From positions 124,001-188,000 of the forward strand of contig CAXXHF010000003.1 of NCBI GenBank assembly GCA_963669405.2: a DNA stretch of 64,000 bases, written 5' to 3'. Under the pieces are notes generated by a model. That model saw only the letters and a program-made list of their open reading frames with translations, was not told the DNA's origin and made no database searches. This document shows positions 7,178 to 17,700 of this stretch, one piece after another (positions within the stretch are counted from its first letter, which is position 1; each line of letters begins with the position of its first letter). The position numbers and the translations under genes were made by a program. The stretch comes from Aureisphaera sp963669405 (GTDB taxonomy: Bacteria; Bacteroidota; Bacteroidia; Flavobacteriales; Flavobacteriaceae).

Positions 7178-9556
7178 TTACAATCGCACAATTTTAAATG
7201 TCTGGACTGTCTCTTTCGATGAAAGTTTCAACAAATACACTCCACTTGCAAGATTGCTATAATCAACTTGTCTGGAACCACTGTTGTTGATTTCTTTGCT
7301 CACTAGTTGTCCTTGTAGGTTGAAAATTTCGATTGTATAACTGGGAAGTGCCGTTGTAATACTTAATACGTCTTCCACAGGATTGGGGTGAATGCCAAAG
7401 GAAACTTCAGAAACTTCTGTAGTATTCAATACATCTTCGTTTACAATATTAATGGTAAGGTCATCAAAATAAAAACCGTCACCTCCTTGTGAAGGACCAG
7501 AGACCAATTGAAAACGGACAAGAATATTTTCTCCAATATACTCACTCAAATCGATACGCTCTAGTAGCCAATTGGTTTGGCTACCGTCATATACAGGTTC
7601 TCCTTGCGGTTGAACACCTCCCGGTTGACCACTATTGGTATACAGACCACATTGTGGAACCCAACTGGCTCCATTATCTGTAGATATTTCGAACTGCACA
7701 TAATCTTCATTTTGTTCAATATCCCACCGAGCATAAAAGGAAGCACTAGCTCCAACTGCGTTGGTTAAATCTATGGGTTCTGATAGCGTGATGGAAGAAT
7801 CTTCATTATTTGCATATGGTGTGAAAGCAGAATCTGCTATAGAACTCGGTGCGCTTACAAAAAAGACATCATTAATGCCCCAATTGGTAATGTCGAAGTT
7901 ATCGGTGGTATTATCCCCAGGATCAAAGAAAATTTGTTCTTCCAAACCAAATCTCTTTTCAACCCGAAGTGTACTTTCAAAAGCACCGTTGTCTACCACA
8001 ATATCAAATACTATAAGGTCACCTGCTTGTGTGCCAGGTGCCAATGTATATTGTAAGCTTCCCGAAACCAGTTGCATAGGGGCAATAGCATTGAAGTTTT
8101 GGGAGCTTCCTGCCGAAGCAATATTAGATGATACGGGGTTTATACTTACTACAAAGTCATGGCTTTCTGTTAATCCCAGTCTCTTGAATTCAAACTGTTG
8201 TTCTACCAAAGCTTGATTACCTGTGTAAGGACCACTTCTATCAAAGATATTTACTCCATTATTGGCCATTTTTGCTCCGGAAATATTCATGTACATCATA
8301 TCTAAGCAAGAAGGTATGATTTGGTCCATGGTAAGCCAAAATTGACTCCCGATTTCTGGGGTTATGGAATAGATCTTATCATGCGTTCCCACTGTACCAT
8401 ACATGAAATCATTAGCGGTTCCAGCAATGCCATTGGTTTTTTGAAAGAAGTAATCATTTTTAGATGTCATTTCGGCTAGGAAATCCAAGTATAGATCATG
8501 CTCTGGTGTAAAAGCAGTAGCGGTATAACCATAAGGAAAGAAAATACCATTCCCAAAGCTGTGATTGTTAAAGCCCAAAACAAAGTCATGCTGTTCACAA
8601 AACCACTTCATAGCTTGGTTTTCCACTTCAGAAAAAGGAGCGGTTCCATGGTATATCTGACTGGTAGGATCGCTCGAGGTACCTTCGCCTCCCCAGATAT
8701 TGTTAGATGGGTCGCCATCTATATAATAATCGTAGTTTCTGTTATTGTCTACTCCATGACCATCTTTTCGGTTTTTTCGCCAGAAACCACCACCGTTAGG
8801 ATCAGTAAGTTCATTGTACAGGTACCCATCTGGGTTTACAACTGGGACAAAGTATAATTCGGTATTATCTACTATTTCCCTCACTTCTTGATTGGTTTCA
8901 TAGTTCTCCAATAAATACCACATAAAGAAGAGATTTTGTGATAGGGAAGTAGGTTCTCGAGCATGAGTAATAGAATTATAAAGAATTTGGGGCTCCCCTT
9001 CGGTATCAGAATTTGGGTTGTCACTAATTTTTAGCCACTTTATAGGATTACCACCTATAGGAGGCGTTGTTCCATTATCGGGTTGCCCATCGGTGAGGAA
9101 TGTGCTTATGTTTTGTGGAGCGGTTATGAGATTGGGATATAAGGCAAACATGTCGTCAATTTCATCCAAGTATTCCTGATAGGTATAATAACCACCCATG
9201 CTTCCGAAGTTCCAGTTTTCTGGTACTTCATAAAAATTTTCGCAAGCTGATGCTTGGCGGGAAATGGTAACTTTCTTATTATTTTGAAGGAAATGCGCTT
9301 TGGAGTCTTCAATTAAAATATCAACTTTAAATCCAGCATCTTTGGCTTTCTGCACTTCAGAAACCGAAAAATCACAGAGTACATATCCATTTTGATACTG
9401 TATACCATGATCTATGGGGATTTCTAAATTCATAAGTTGTTTTAATTCCTGTGAATCCTCGAAATAAATTTTGGCTCTTTGATAGATCTCCTGTACTTCT
9501 TGTGAAGTGCATATACAAGTAGATAATAATAGTATTCCTAATAGTAGTTTTCTCAT
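7178..9556 (-). CDS. Secreted M14 zinc carboxypeptidase with T9SS sorting domain (copy 1)
   Basis: 792 residues. Signal peptide (residues 1-18), a pro-region of about 90 residues (EIYQRAKIYF ... VDILIEDSKAHFL), then the M14 catalytic domain. Zinc ligands are recognisable as HxxE in SITHAREPTSL and the His of FNNHSFG; the catalytic Glu is in TPEIGSQFW; substrate-binding residues lie in NPDGY and NNRNYDY. An Ig-like segment and a MAM/immune-inhibitor-A-like module follow (DPGDNTTDNF, WDIEQNEDYVQFEISTDNG), then a type A T9SS sorting domain (FGIHPNPVEDVLSIT ... KIVRL). It should be exported and anchored or released at the surface, removing C-terminal residues from external peptides. It is the most divergent of three tandem paralogues. 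Confidence 0.95.
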   Translation of the reverse strand: MRKLLLGILLLSTCICTSQEVQEIYQRAKIYFEDSQELKQLMNLEIPIDHGIQYQNGYVLCDFSVSEVQKAKDAGFKVDILIEDSKAHFLQNNKKVTISRQASACENFYEVPENWNFGSMGGYYTYQEYLDEIDDMFALYPNLITAPQNISTFLTDGQPDNGTTPPIGGNPIKWLKISDNPNSDTEGEPQILYNSITHAREPTSLSQNLFFMWYLLENYETNQEVREIVDNTELYFVPVVNPDGYLYNELTDPNGGGFWRKNRKDGHGVDNNRNYDYYIDGDPSNNIWGGEGTSSDPTSQIYHGTAPFSEVENQAMKWFCEQHDFVLGFNNHSFGNGIFFPYGYTATAFTPEHDLYLDFLAEMTSKNDYFFQKTNGIAGTANDFMYGTVGTHDKIYSITPEIGSQFWLTMDQIIPSCLDMMYMNISGAKMANNGVNIFDRSGPYTGNQALVEQQFEFKRLGLTESHDFVVSINPVSSNIASAGSSQNFNAIAPMQLVSGSLQYTLAPGTQAGDLIVFDIVVDNGAFESTLRVEKRFGLEEQIFFDPGDNTTDNFDITNWGINDVFFVSAPSSIADSAFTPYANNEDSSITLSEPIDLTNAVGASASFYARWDIEQNEDYVQFEISTDNGASWVPQCGLYTNSGQPGGVQPQGEPVYDGSQTNWLLERIDLSEYIGENILVRFQLVSGPSQGGDGFYFDDLTINIVNEDVLNTTEVSEVSFGIHPNPVEDVLSITTALPSYTIEIFNLQGQLVSKEINNSGSRQVDYSNLASGVYLLKLSSKETVQTFKIVRL

Positions 9557-9659
9557 TTTCTTTTTCTAATAAATGCAGGTGTAGCTAAGGTACGGTATTT
9601 ATCTAGAAGCTAATATTTTATGAAAATATGCTTGTCTTTCTTTATAAATTTGATCATAA

Positions 9660-9687
9660 AAAAGGACTCCTTTTTAAGAGTCCTTTT
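9660..9687 (-). terminator. Intrinsic terminator after M14 peptidase copy 2
   Basis: Perfect 10-bp stem AAAAGGACTC/GAGTCCTTTT with an 8-nt loop, 26 bp after the copy 2 stop. It separates copy 2 from copy 1. Confidence 0.85.
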
Positions 9688-9712
9688 GAAAACAATTATT
9701 TATATATCCCTT

Positions 9713-12106
9713 TTACAGGCGAACAATTTTAAAAGTTTGAACGGTATCTTCTGAAGAAAGTTTCAGTAGATAAACACCACTTGCAAAATTACTGTAATCA
9801 ATAACCTTGGAACCGTTGTTGTTTTCTTCACGGCTTACTAGTTGTCCTTGTAGGTTATAGATTTCTGTGGTATAGTTTTGAAGCAGTGTTGTAATGCTCA
9901 ATACATCTTCCACAGGGTTTGGGAAAATACTAAAAGCAGTAGAAGTATTGTCTTCTATAGCCAATTGTCCCTCTACTACATTAATTTGAAGGTCATCAAA
10001 ATAGAAACCATCTTCATTTACTTGTCCATCAGATCTAAATTCGAAGCGTACCAAAATGTTTTCACCTAAGTAATCACTTAGGTCTATTTCTTCTAACACC
10101 CAATCGTTTTGGGTTCCATCATACAATGGTTCTCCTTCTGGCTGAAAACCATTGTCACTACCAGGGTTGGTGTACTTTCCACACTGGGGTTCCCAAGACG
10201 TCCCGCCATTGGTAGAAACTTCAAACTGTGCATAATCCCAATTGTTTTCAATATCCCATTTAGCATAGAAGGTAACATTGGCACCAACAGCATTGGTAAG
10301 GTCTATTTCATTACTAATCCTGATGGTTTCATTGGAATTGCTTGGGTAGTCACCGCCAGCAGATTCTGTAATGGAACTGGAGGGTGAAACATAGGTGGCA
10401 TTAGTGGTTTCCCATCCGTTGTTATCATAATTGTCTGTAGTGCTATCACCAGGATCTTGAAAAATGGCAACCAAGGCGCCGAATTTTTTGTTCACTAAAA
10501 TCACTGAATCGTATGAGCCATTGTTCACTACCAACTCATATACCACATCATCTCCTGTCTGCGTACTGGCATCCAGTGTATAGGAAATGGACCCACTATC
10601 AGACTCCAAAGTCTCCATCCCTGTAAAGTTTACGGGCGAACCTGATGAGGTAATATTTGTAGAAACCGGGTTAAGGGTTACGGTAAAATCTCCTGTACCC
10701 GAAAGCCCCAATCTTCTAATATCGAAGGTAGCATCTACGGTGGTATTGTCTCCTATGTATTGAGAAGCTGTGTCATTCACCGCTGCATAGTTGTTCACCA
10801 TTTTTGCGGAAGTTAGGTTTAGGTACATCATCGTTTTACAGATACTTTCAATTTGATTGGCTGGAGGCCAGAAAGAAGGCCCAATTTCTGGAGTGAAAGA
10901 ATAGGCACCATTATGGGTTCCTACGGTTCCGTATACGAAATCGTCACTATTACCTGCTGCTGGATATAGGTTGGAAGATATCATGTTATTGAAACCGTTT
11001 CTAGAAACCAATTCTTCAGAAACTCCTTGAAAAAGGGCATCTTCAGGGGTTGGGGTATTATCAGTATATCCATAAGGGTATAGCAATAAGTTTCCATGTG
11101 AATGGTTGTTAAAGGCCATTATGAAATCATGATTTTCTACCATCCATTTCATTGCTTGGTTTTCTATTTCAGAAAAAGGAGCGGTTCCGTGATATATATT
11201 ACTATTAGGATCGCTAGAAGTTCCTTCGCCACCCCAAACACCATTGCTAGGGTCTCCATTTATATAGTAATCGTAGTTACGATTGTTGTCCACACCATGT
11301 CCATTTTTTCTATTTTTTCGCCAAAACCCCCCTCCGTTAGGATCTGTTTTCTCGTTGTATAAATATCCGTCTGGATTTAAAACTGGAATGAAATATAGTT
11401 CTGTATTGTCTACAATGCTTTGTACTTCGGGATCACTGTCATAGTTCTCCAATAGGTACCACATGTAAAAAATAAGCTGGGAAAGAGATGCAGGTTCCCT
11501 AGCATGGTGAATGGCGGTATATAGGATTTTAGGTTCCCCTTCGGTAGAAGTATCTGGGTTGTCGCTTATGCGAACCCATTGAATTTCGTTTCCTCCAATA
11601 GGTGGGGTGGTGGAGTTGTCTGGCTGTCCATCGGTCACGAAATCGTGAATCCCATCTTTAGTTGTGATCAAGTTGGGGTAGGCAGCACGCATTTCGTCCA
11701 ACTCATTCAGCATTTCTTGATAGGTAAAATAACCACCCATAGACCCTTGATGGAAATTTACTGGGGTTTCGTAACTATTTCCAGTCTGATCGCAACTTGG
11801 GTTAAGCTGACGAGCTTGCATGCCTTTGGCATTCTCAGCCAAGAAATGGGCTTTTGCATCTTCAATAAGAACATCTACCTGAAATCCGTTGGCACGGGCT
11901 CTATTCAATTCAGATACCGAGAATTCAGAAATAATAAAATGTCCTTTCTTTTTTATACCATGATCTACAGGAATGTCCAAAGCTTCCAATTGACTTAGAG
12001 GTTTTCCGTGATAAGAGATCTTTGCGCGCTGGTAGATTTCTTGGACTTCTTGGGAAAACCCGAGGTAGGTTGCAAAGAATAGAGAGAAAAGTAAAATTTT
12101 TTTCAT
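9713..12106 (-). CDS. Secreted M14 zinc carboxypeptidase with T9SS sorting domain (copy 2)
   Basis: 797 residues with the same architecture as copy 1: signal peptide, pro-region (VDHGIKKKGHFIISEFSVSE), M14 domain, Ig-like segment, MAM-like module, type A sorting domain. Zinc ligands HxxE in AIHHAREPASL and His in FNNHSHGN; catalytic Glu in TPEIGPSFW. All expected catalytic residues are present, so it should be active. It is much closer to copy 3 than to copy 1, with long identical runs in the pro-region, MAM-like module and C-terminus, which indicates a recent tandem duplication. It has its own upstream region and terminator. Confidence 0.95.
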   Translation of the reverse strand: MKKILLFSLFFATYLGFSQEVQEIYQRAKISYHGKPLSQLEALDIPVDHGIKKKGHFIISEFSVSELNRARANGFQVDVLIEDAKAHFLAENAKGMQARQLNPSCDQTGNSYETPVNFHQGSMGGYFTYQEMLNELDEMRAAYPNLITTKDGIHDFVTDGQPDNSTTPPIGGNEIQWVRISDNPDTSTEGEPKILYTAIHHAREPASLSQLIFYMWYLLENYDSDPEVQSIVDNTELYFIPVLNPDGYLYNEKTDPNGGGFWRKNRKNGHGVDNNRNYDYYINGDPSNGVWGGEGTSSDPNSNIYHGTAPFSEIENQAMKWMVENHDFIMAFNNHSHGNLLLYPYGYTDNTPTPEDALFQGVSEELVSRNGFNNMISSNLYPAAGNSDDFVYGTVGTHNGAYSFTPEIGPSFWPPANQIESICKTMMYLNLTSAKMVNNYAAVNDTASQYIGDNTTVDATFDIRRLGLSGTGDFTVTLNPVSTNITSSGSPVNFTGMETLESDSGSISYTLDASTQTGDDVVYELVVNNGSYDSVILVNKKFGALVAIFQDPGDSTTDNYDNNGWETTNATYVSPSSSITESAGGDYPSNSNETIRISNEIDLTNAVGANVTFYAKWDIENNWDYAQFEVSTNGGTSWEPQCGKYTNPGSDNGFQPEGEPLYDGTQNDWVLEEIDLSDYLGENILVRFEFRSDGQVNEDGFYFDDLQINVVEGQLAIEDNTSTAFSIFPNPVEDVLSITTLLQNYTTEIYNLQGQLVSREENNNGSKVIDYSNFASGVYLLKLSSEDTVQTFKIVRL

Positions 12107-12150
12107 GTTTCGGGACTTACTTGTTTAAATACATTTGTATTTGGCGTCAA

Positions 12151-12204
12151 AACGTAAATATAGCTTACATATTATAACATCTAAGTGAATGTGAGATTTT
12201 TATG
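12151..12204 (-). promoter_or_regulatory. Conserved upstream region of M14 copy 2
   Basis: The block 12151-12177 (plus-strand AACGTAAATATAGCTTACAT and on into ATTATAA) and the box TGAGATTTTTATGA at 12192-12205 both recur, in the same order, upstream of copy 3 (14717-14770). Reading the minus strand, TATATTTA is a near -7 element. The promoter was evidently duplicated together with the gene. Confidence 0.5.
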
Positions 12205-12234
12205 ACCCCAAAAACAGAAACAAAGGGTTACAAA

Positions 12235-12258
12235 AAAAGGCTCCTTTTGGAGCCTTTT
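12235..12258 (-). terminator. Intrinsic terminator after M14 peptidase copy 3
   Basis: Perfect stem AAAAGGCTCC/GGAGCCTTTT with a TTTT loop, 29 bp after the copy 3 stop. Confidence 0.87.
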
Positions 12259-12286
12259 CTCTTTCATAATTAGTTAAAAGTATATA

Positions 12287-14671
12287 CTATAAGCGTACAA
12301 TCTTAAAAGTCTGCACTGTGTCTTCTGAAGATAGTTTCAGTAAATAAACACCGCTCGCAAAATTACTATAATCTATAACCTTGGAACCGTTGTTGTTTTC
12401 TTCACGGCTTACCAGCTGTCCTTGAAGGTTAAAAATTTCAACTGTATAATTTTCTAGTGGAGTAGTGATACTCAGGATATCTTCTACAGGATTTGGAAAA
12501 ATACTGAATACGGTAGAAGTGTTGTCTTCTATAGCCAATGGGCCATCTTCTGCTATATTAATTTGTAGGTCGTCAAAATAGAATCCATCCTCATTCACAT
12601 TTCCATCTGATCTAAATTCGAAACGAACCAAGATATTTTCACCCAAGTAATCACTTAGGTCTATTTCTTCTAATACCCAATCGTTTTGTGTGCCATCGTA
12701 TAAAGGCTCTCCTTCTGGTTGAAATCCGTTATTACTACCTGGGTTGGTAAATTTTCCACATTGGGGCTCCCAAGAAGTCCCACCATTGGTAGAAACCTCA
12801 AACTGTGCATAATCCCAGTTGTTTTCAATATCCCACCTTGCATAGAAAGTTACATTGGCACCTATTGCATCGGTAAGATCTATAGGATTGCTTAACGCAA
12901 TAGTTTCATTAGCATTGCCTGGATAATTTCCACCTGGAGAGTCTGTAATAGAGCTTGATGGAGATACAAAGGTTGCGGTGGTAGTACTCCATCCGTTGTT
13001 ATCATAATTATCTGTTGTGCTATCACCTGGATCTTGGAAAATAGTAGTTAAAGATCCAAACTTCTTGTTCACCAATACCGAACTATCATAGGAACCGTTA
13101 TTTACTACCAATTCATACGCAATATCATCACCAGTCTGTACACTAGCATCCAAAGTATAAGTAATGGTACCGGTATCAGAATCCAATGTTTGCATATTTA
13201 TAAAGCTCACGGGAGTTCCGGCAGAAGTAATGTTGGAAGAAACTGGATTGAGGCTCACCGTAAAATCCCCACTTCCAGAAACACCTAACATTCTAATGGA
13301 AAAGGTAGCATCTACCGTAGTGTTATCTCCTACAAAATTGGATGCGGTATCTTCTAAAGCACCATAATCATTTACCATTTTGGCAGCCGTGATGTTAAGG
13401 TACATCATATTTTTTGCTATAGGCTCTATCTGATTGGCTGCAGGCCAAAATGAAGTTCCAATTTCTGGTGTAAAAGCCAATATCTTATTGTGTGTACCCA
13501 CGCCGCCATACATAAAGTCATCACTATCTCCAGAGAAAGGAGAATCCCTTAAGGCGTTATATCCGTTTCGGGATACCAGTTCACCTGAAACAGCAATAAA
13601 TAAGTCTTCATCTGGGGTAGGTACATCTGCATAGGCATGTGGGAAATATAATAGTTGCCCAGAAGTATGATTATTGAATGCCATTACAAAGTTGTGGTTT
13701 TCTACAAACCATTTAATGGCTTGATTTTCGGCTTCTGAAAAAGGAGCCGTACCATGATATACTTCAGAGCCAGGATCTGGTGATGAACCTGGTCCGCCCC
13801 AAACACCATTGCTGGGATCTCCGTTTATGTAAAAGTTGTAGTTTCTATTGTTGTCTGTACCATTTCCATTTTTTCGGTTTTTTCTCCAAAAACCACCTCC
13901 GTTAGGATCTGTTTTCTCATTGTAAAGATATCCGTCTGGATTCACTACGGGAACAAAGTATAATTCAGTATTATCTAAAATGTTTTGCACTTCTGGATCC
14001 GAATCATAGTTTTCCAGGATATACCACATATAAAAAATAAGTTGTGTTAGTGATGCAGGTTCACGAGCATGATGGATAGAAGTATATAGTATTTGAGCTT
14101 CTCCTTCGGTATTTGAATCTGGGTTGTCACTAATCTTTACCCACTTAATACCATTACCTCCAATGGGGGGCGTAGTACTATTGTCAGGTTGTCCTTCGGT
14201 CACAAAATTGCTAATGTCTGCTTTGGTTGTGATCAAGTTGGGATAGGCAGCTTTCATTTCGTCCAGCTCATTCAACACTTCTTGGTAGGTATAATAACCT
14301 CCCATAGAGCCTTGATGAAAATTTGTTGGGGTTTCGTAACTATTTCCTGTTTGACTGCAACTTGGGTTAAGTTGGCGTGCTTGCATACCCTTTGCATTTT
14401 CGGCTAAGAAATGTGCTTTGGCATCTTCAATGATAACATCTACCTGAAATCCGTTTGCACGGGCTCTATCCAATTCAGAGATCGAGAATTCGGAAATAAT
14501 AAAATGGCCTTTCTTTTTTATACCATGGTCTACAGGAATGTCCAGAGCCTCTAATTGGCTTAAGGATTTTCCTTGATAAGAGATCTTTGCACGCTGGTAG
14601 GTTTCTTGGACTTCTTGGGAAAATCCGAGGCAGGCAACAAAGAATAAGGAGGCAAGTAAAATTTTTTTCAT
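12287..14671 (-). CDS. Secreted M14 zinc carboxypeptidase with T9SS sorting domain (copy 3)
   Basis: 794 residues, same domain order as copies 1 and 2. Zinc ligands HxxE in SIHHAREPASL and His in FNNHTSGQ; catalytic Glu in TPEIGTSFW. The substrate pocket differs from copy 2 around the third zinc ligand (HTSGQLLYFP against HSHGNLLLYP) and in the following 60 residues, so specificity may have diverged (inference). The sorting domain (FSIFPNPVEDILSIT ... KIVRL) is nearly identical to copy 2. It is the first copy in transcription order, with its own promoter-like region and terminator. Confidence 0.95.
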   Translation of the reverse strand: MKKILLASLFFVACLGFSQEVQETYQRAKISYQGKSLSQLEALDIPVDHGIKKKGHFIISEFSISELDRARANGFQVDVIIEDAKAHFLAENAKGMQARQLNPSCSQTGNSYETPTNFHQGSMGGYYTYQEVLNELDEMKAAYPNLITTKADISNFVTEGQPDNSTTPPIGGNGIKWVKISDNPDSNTEGEAQILYTSIHHAREPASLTQLIFYMWYILENYDSDPEVQNILDNTELYFVPVVNPDGYLYNEKTDPNGGGFWRKNRKNGNGTDNNRNYNFYINGDPSNGVWGGPGSSPDPGSEVYHGTAPFSEAENQAIKWFVENHNFVMAFNNHTSGQLLYFPHAYADVPTPDEDLFIAVSGELVSRNGYNALRDSPFSGDSDDFMYGGVGTHNKILAFTPEIGTSFWPAANQIEPIAKNMMYLNITAAKMVNDYGALEDTASNFVGDNTTVDATFSIRMLGVSGSGDFTVSLNPVSSNITSAGTPVSFINMQTLDSDTGTITYTLDASVQTGDDIAYELVVNNGSYDSSVLVNKKFGSLTTIFQDPGDSTTDNYDNNGWSTTTATFVSPSSSITDSPGGNYPGNANETIALSNPIDLTDAIGANVTFYARWDIENNWDYAQFEVSTNGGTSWEPQCGKFTNPGSNNGFQPEGEPLYDGTQNDWVLEEIDLSDYLGENILVRFEFRSDGNVNEDGFYFDDLQINIAEDGPLAIEDNTSTVFSIFPNPVEDILSITTPLENYTVEIFNLQGQLVSREENNNGSKVIDYSNFASGVYLLKLSSEDTVQTFKIVRL

Positions 14672-14716
14672 GATTGGGGTCCTTGAGTTATTTAGGTTTA
14701 TTTGATTTGGTCTCAG

Positions 14717-14770
14717 AACGTAAATATAACTTACATATTATAATAAATACGCCCATATGAGATTTTTATG
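14717..14770 (-). promoter_or_regulatory. Conserved upstream region of M14 copy 3
   Basis: Matches the region upstream of copy 2: the block beginning AACGTAAATATAACTTACAT at 14717, and the box TGAGATTTTTATGA near 14757-14770. On the minus strand the near -7 element is TATATTTA. Confidence 0.5.
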
Positions 14771-14789
14771 AACCTAATCTCATAAGAAC

Positions 14790-17700
14790 CTACTTGCTTT
14801 CCAACCACTTTCTGGCATTTACAAATGCCTCTAACCATGGAGAAACTTCATCTTTTCTTCCTTGCGGATAATTGGCCCAATTCCATTGGAACATGGAACG
14901 TTCAAAATGAGGCATAGTTGCCAAATGACGTCCAGTTTTATCACAAATCATAGCTGTATTGTAATCACTTCCGTTTGGATTGGCCGGATATCCTTCATAT
15001 CCATATTTGGCCACAATGTTATATGCTTCTTCTGGCATTGGAAGGTTGAATTTTCCTTCTCCATGACTTATCCAAATACCCAAAGTACTTCCTGAAAGTG
15101 AACCTAGCATGACACTATTGTTTTCTTCAATTTTTACACTGGTAAAAGCACTTTCATGTTTTTGGGAATCATTGTGATGCATTTTGGCCAACTTTTCGTG
15201 TTCTGGATTTATGAGATCCAATTCTAGGAACAGTTGACATCCATTGCAGATCCCTACAGATAGGGTATCTTCTCTATTGAAAAAGTTTTTTAAAGCTGTA
15301 TTCGCTTTTTCATTGTATAAAAAGGCACCAGCCCATCCTTTAGCCGAACCTAAAACATCGCTATTAGAGAATCCTCCCACAGCACCAATAAACTGAATGC
15401 CTTCTAAGGTTTCCCGCCCCGAGATTAAATCGGTCATATGTACATCCTTCACATCAAAACCGGCTAAATACATAGCGTGTGCCATTTCACGCTCACTATT
15501 GCTCCCTTTTTCACGGATGATGGCTGCTTTTATTTTTCGTTGAGAAGAACTCCAAGTAGCGGAAGCAGGTAATTTTCCATCAAAATGGGATGGGAAATCA
15601 TATGTAAGGGGTTGGTTTTTATAATTGTCATAGCGTTCCTTTGGAAGATTTCCAGCGGTTTGCTTTTGGTCTAACAAATAAGAAGTCTTGTACCAGGTAT
15701 CCCGTGTTTCAGAAACAGAGAATTCTAAACGATCATCTTGATTCTTTACAGAAAGGGTATCTCCATCTACAACTGACCCAATATTGTGATATTTAATATT
15801 CATTTCAGAAAGAAGTTGCTCTACTGGGGTATCTTCAGAAGCTTGGAAGACAATAGCACAATTTTCTGCAAATAACAGCTTTGTACTATCTATTTCTCCT
15901 AAGGACGAAAGATCCAGTGTAGCTCCTGTTTGTAGATTGGCATAACACATTTCCAGTAAAGTAGTGATAAGTCCTCCTGAAGCCACATCATGACCTGCTA
16001 CAATCTTTCCATCTTGAATAAGCTGTTGAATGCTATTAAACACGGTTGCAACATAATTTGCATCTTTTACCGTAGGAGCTTCATTACCAATTGTATTGCA
16101 TACTTGAGCAAAAGAAGAACCTCCTAATTTATAGTCATCCTGCGAAATATTAATATAATAGATACTTCCACTATCTTTTTGAAGTACAGGTTCTACCACT
16201 TTTTCAATGTCGCTGCAATGTCCTGTGCCGGATATGATTACGGTTCCGGGTGCAATTACTTCATCATTTTTGTATTTCTGTTTCATGGAGAGGGAGTCCT
16301 TTCCAGTAGGTACATTGATGCCTAACCCGATTGCAAAATCACTTATTGCTTCGACAGCCTGATACAATCGTGCGTCTTCTCCAGGGTTATTACAAGGCCA
16401 CATCCAGTTGGCAGAAAGAGAGACACTTTTAAGCCCATCTTGTAATGGAGCCCATACTATGTTGGTAAGGGCTTCAGTAATGGAGTTCCTAGAACCAGCT
16501 ACTGGATCTATCAATCCCGAAACAGGAGAATGACCTATGGAAGTGGCAATTCCTTGATGGTTATCATAATCTATTGCCATGACTCCACAATTGTTTAGTG
16601 GGAGTTGCAAGGAACCTGTACATTGTTGTTTGGCTACTAAACCTCCTACACAACGGTCTACTTTGTTGGTGAGCCAGTCTTTACAGGCTACTGCTTCCAA
16701 TTGCAATACCTGATCCAGATAGGTTTTTATGTTTGCAAAACTATATTGAGGGTTTTTGTAGTCACGAAGTATTGAAGTATCATTCATGATTGTTTTTGGA
16801 GAACTTCCAAACATGTCTTCCAAAGCAAAATCCATGGGCTTTTCGCCTGTTTTTTTACTTTCGAAACAGAATCGGCCATCTCCCGTCACATCTCCTACTT
16901 GGTACATGGGCGAGCGTTCCCTATCTGCAATACGTTGTAATAAGTCAATGTCTTTTTGCCCAATAACCAATCCCATTCGTTCCTGGGATTCGTTTCCGAT
17001 AAGCTCTTTGGCCGAAAGCGTAGGGTCACCCACAGGCAATTGGTCTAAATCTATATGCCCTCCTGTTTCTTCTACCAACTCACTTAAACAATTTAAGTGT
17101 CCACCTGCACCATGATCATGAATGGAGACAATAGGGTTTTCTTCATTTTCTACTAGCGCACGAACGGTATTGGCTGCTCGTTTTTGCATTTCTGGGTTGG
17201 ATCGCTGTATGGCGTTGAGTTCAATACCGCTTGAGAATTCTCCAGTGTCGGCACTGGAAACGGCGGCACCTCCCATTCCAATTCGGTAATTTTCACCACC
17301 AAGAATGACTACTTTATCACCAATTTCTGGCGTATCCTTTAATGCTTGATCTTCTTTTCCGTAACCTACACCACCTGCCAACATGATTACTTTATCGAAA
17401 CCTAGTTTGCGTGCTTGTTCTTCATGCTCAAAAGTAAGTACAGAACCAGCAATAAGAGGTTGTCCAAACTTGTTTCCAAAATCTGAAGCACCATTACTGG
17501 CTTTGATTAGGATATCTATAGGGGTTTGGTACAGCCACTCACGTTCTTCCATGCCTTTTTCCCAAGGACGATTTTCCTCCAAACGGGAGTAAGAGGTCAT
17601 GTATACCGCTGTCCCAGCCAAAGGAAGCGAACCTTTTCCTCCTGCCAATCGGTCACGGATTTCTCCTCCACTTCCTGTAGCAGCCCCATTAAAAGGTTCT

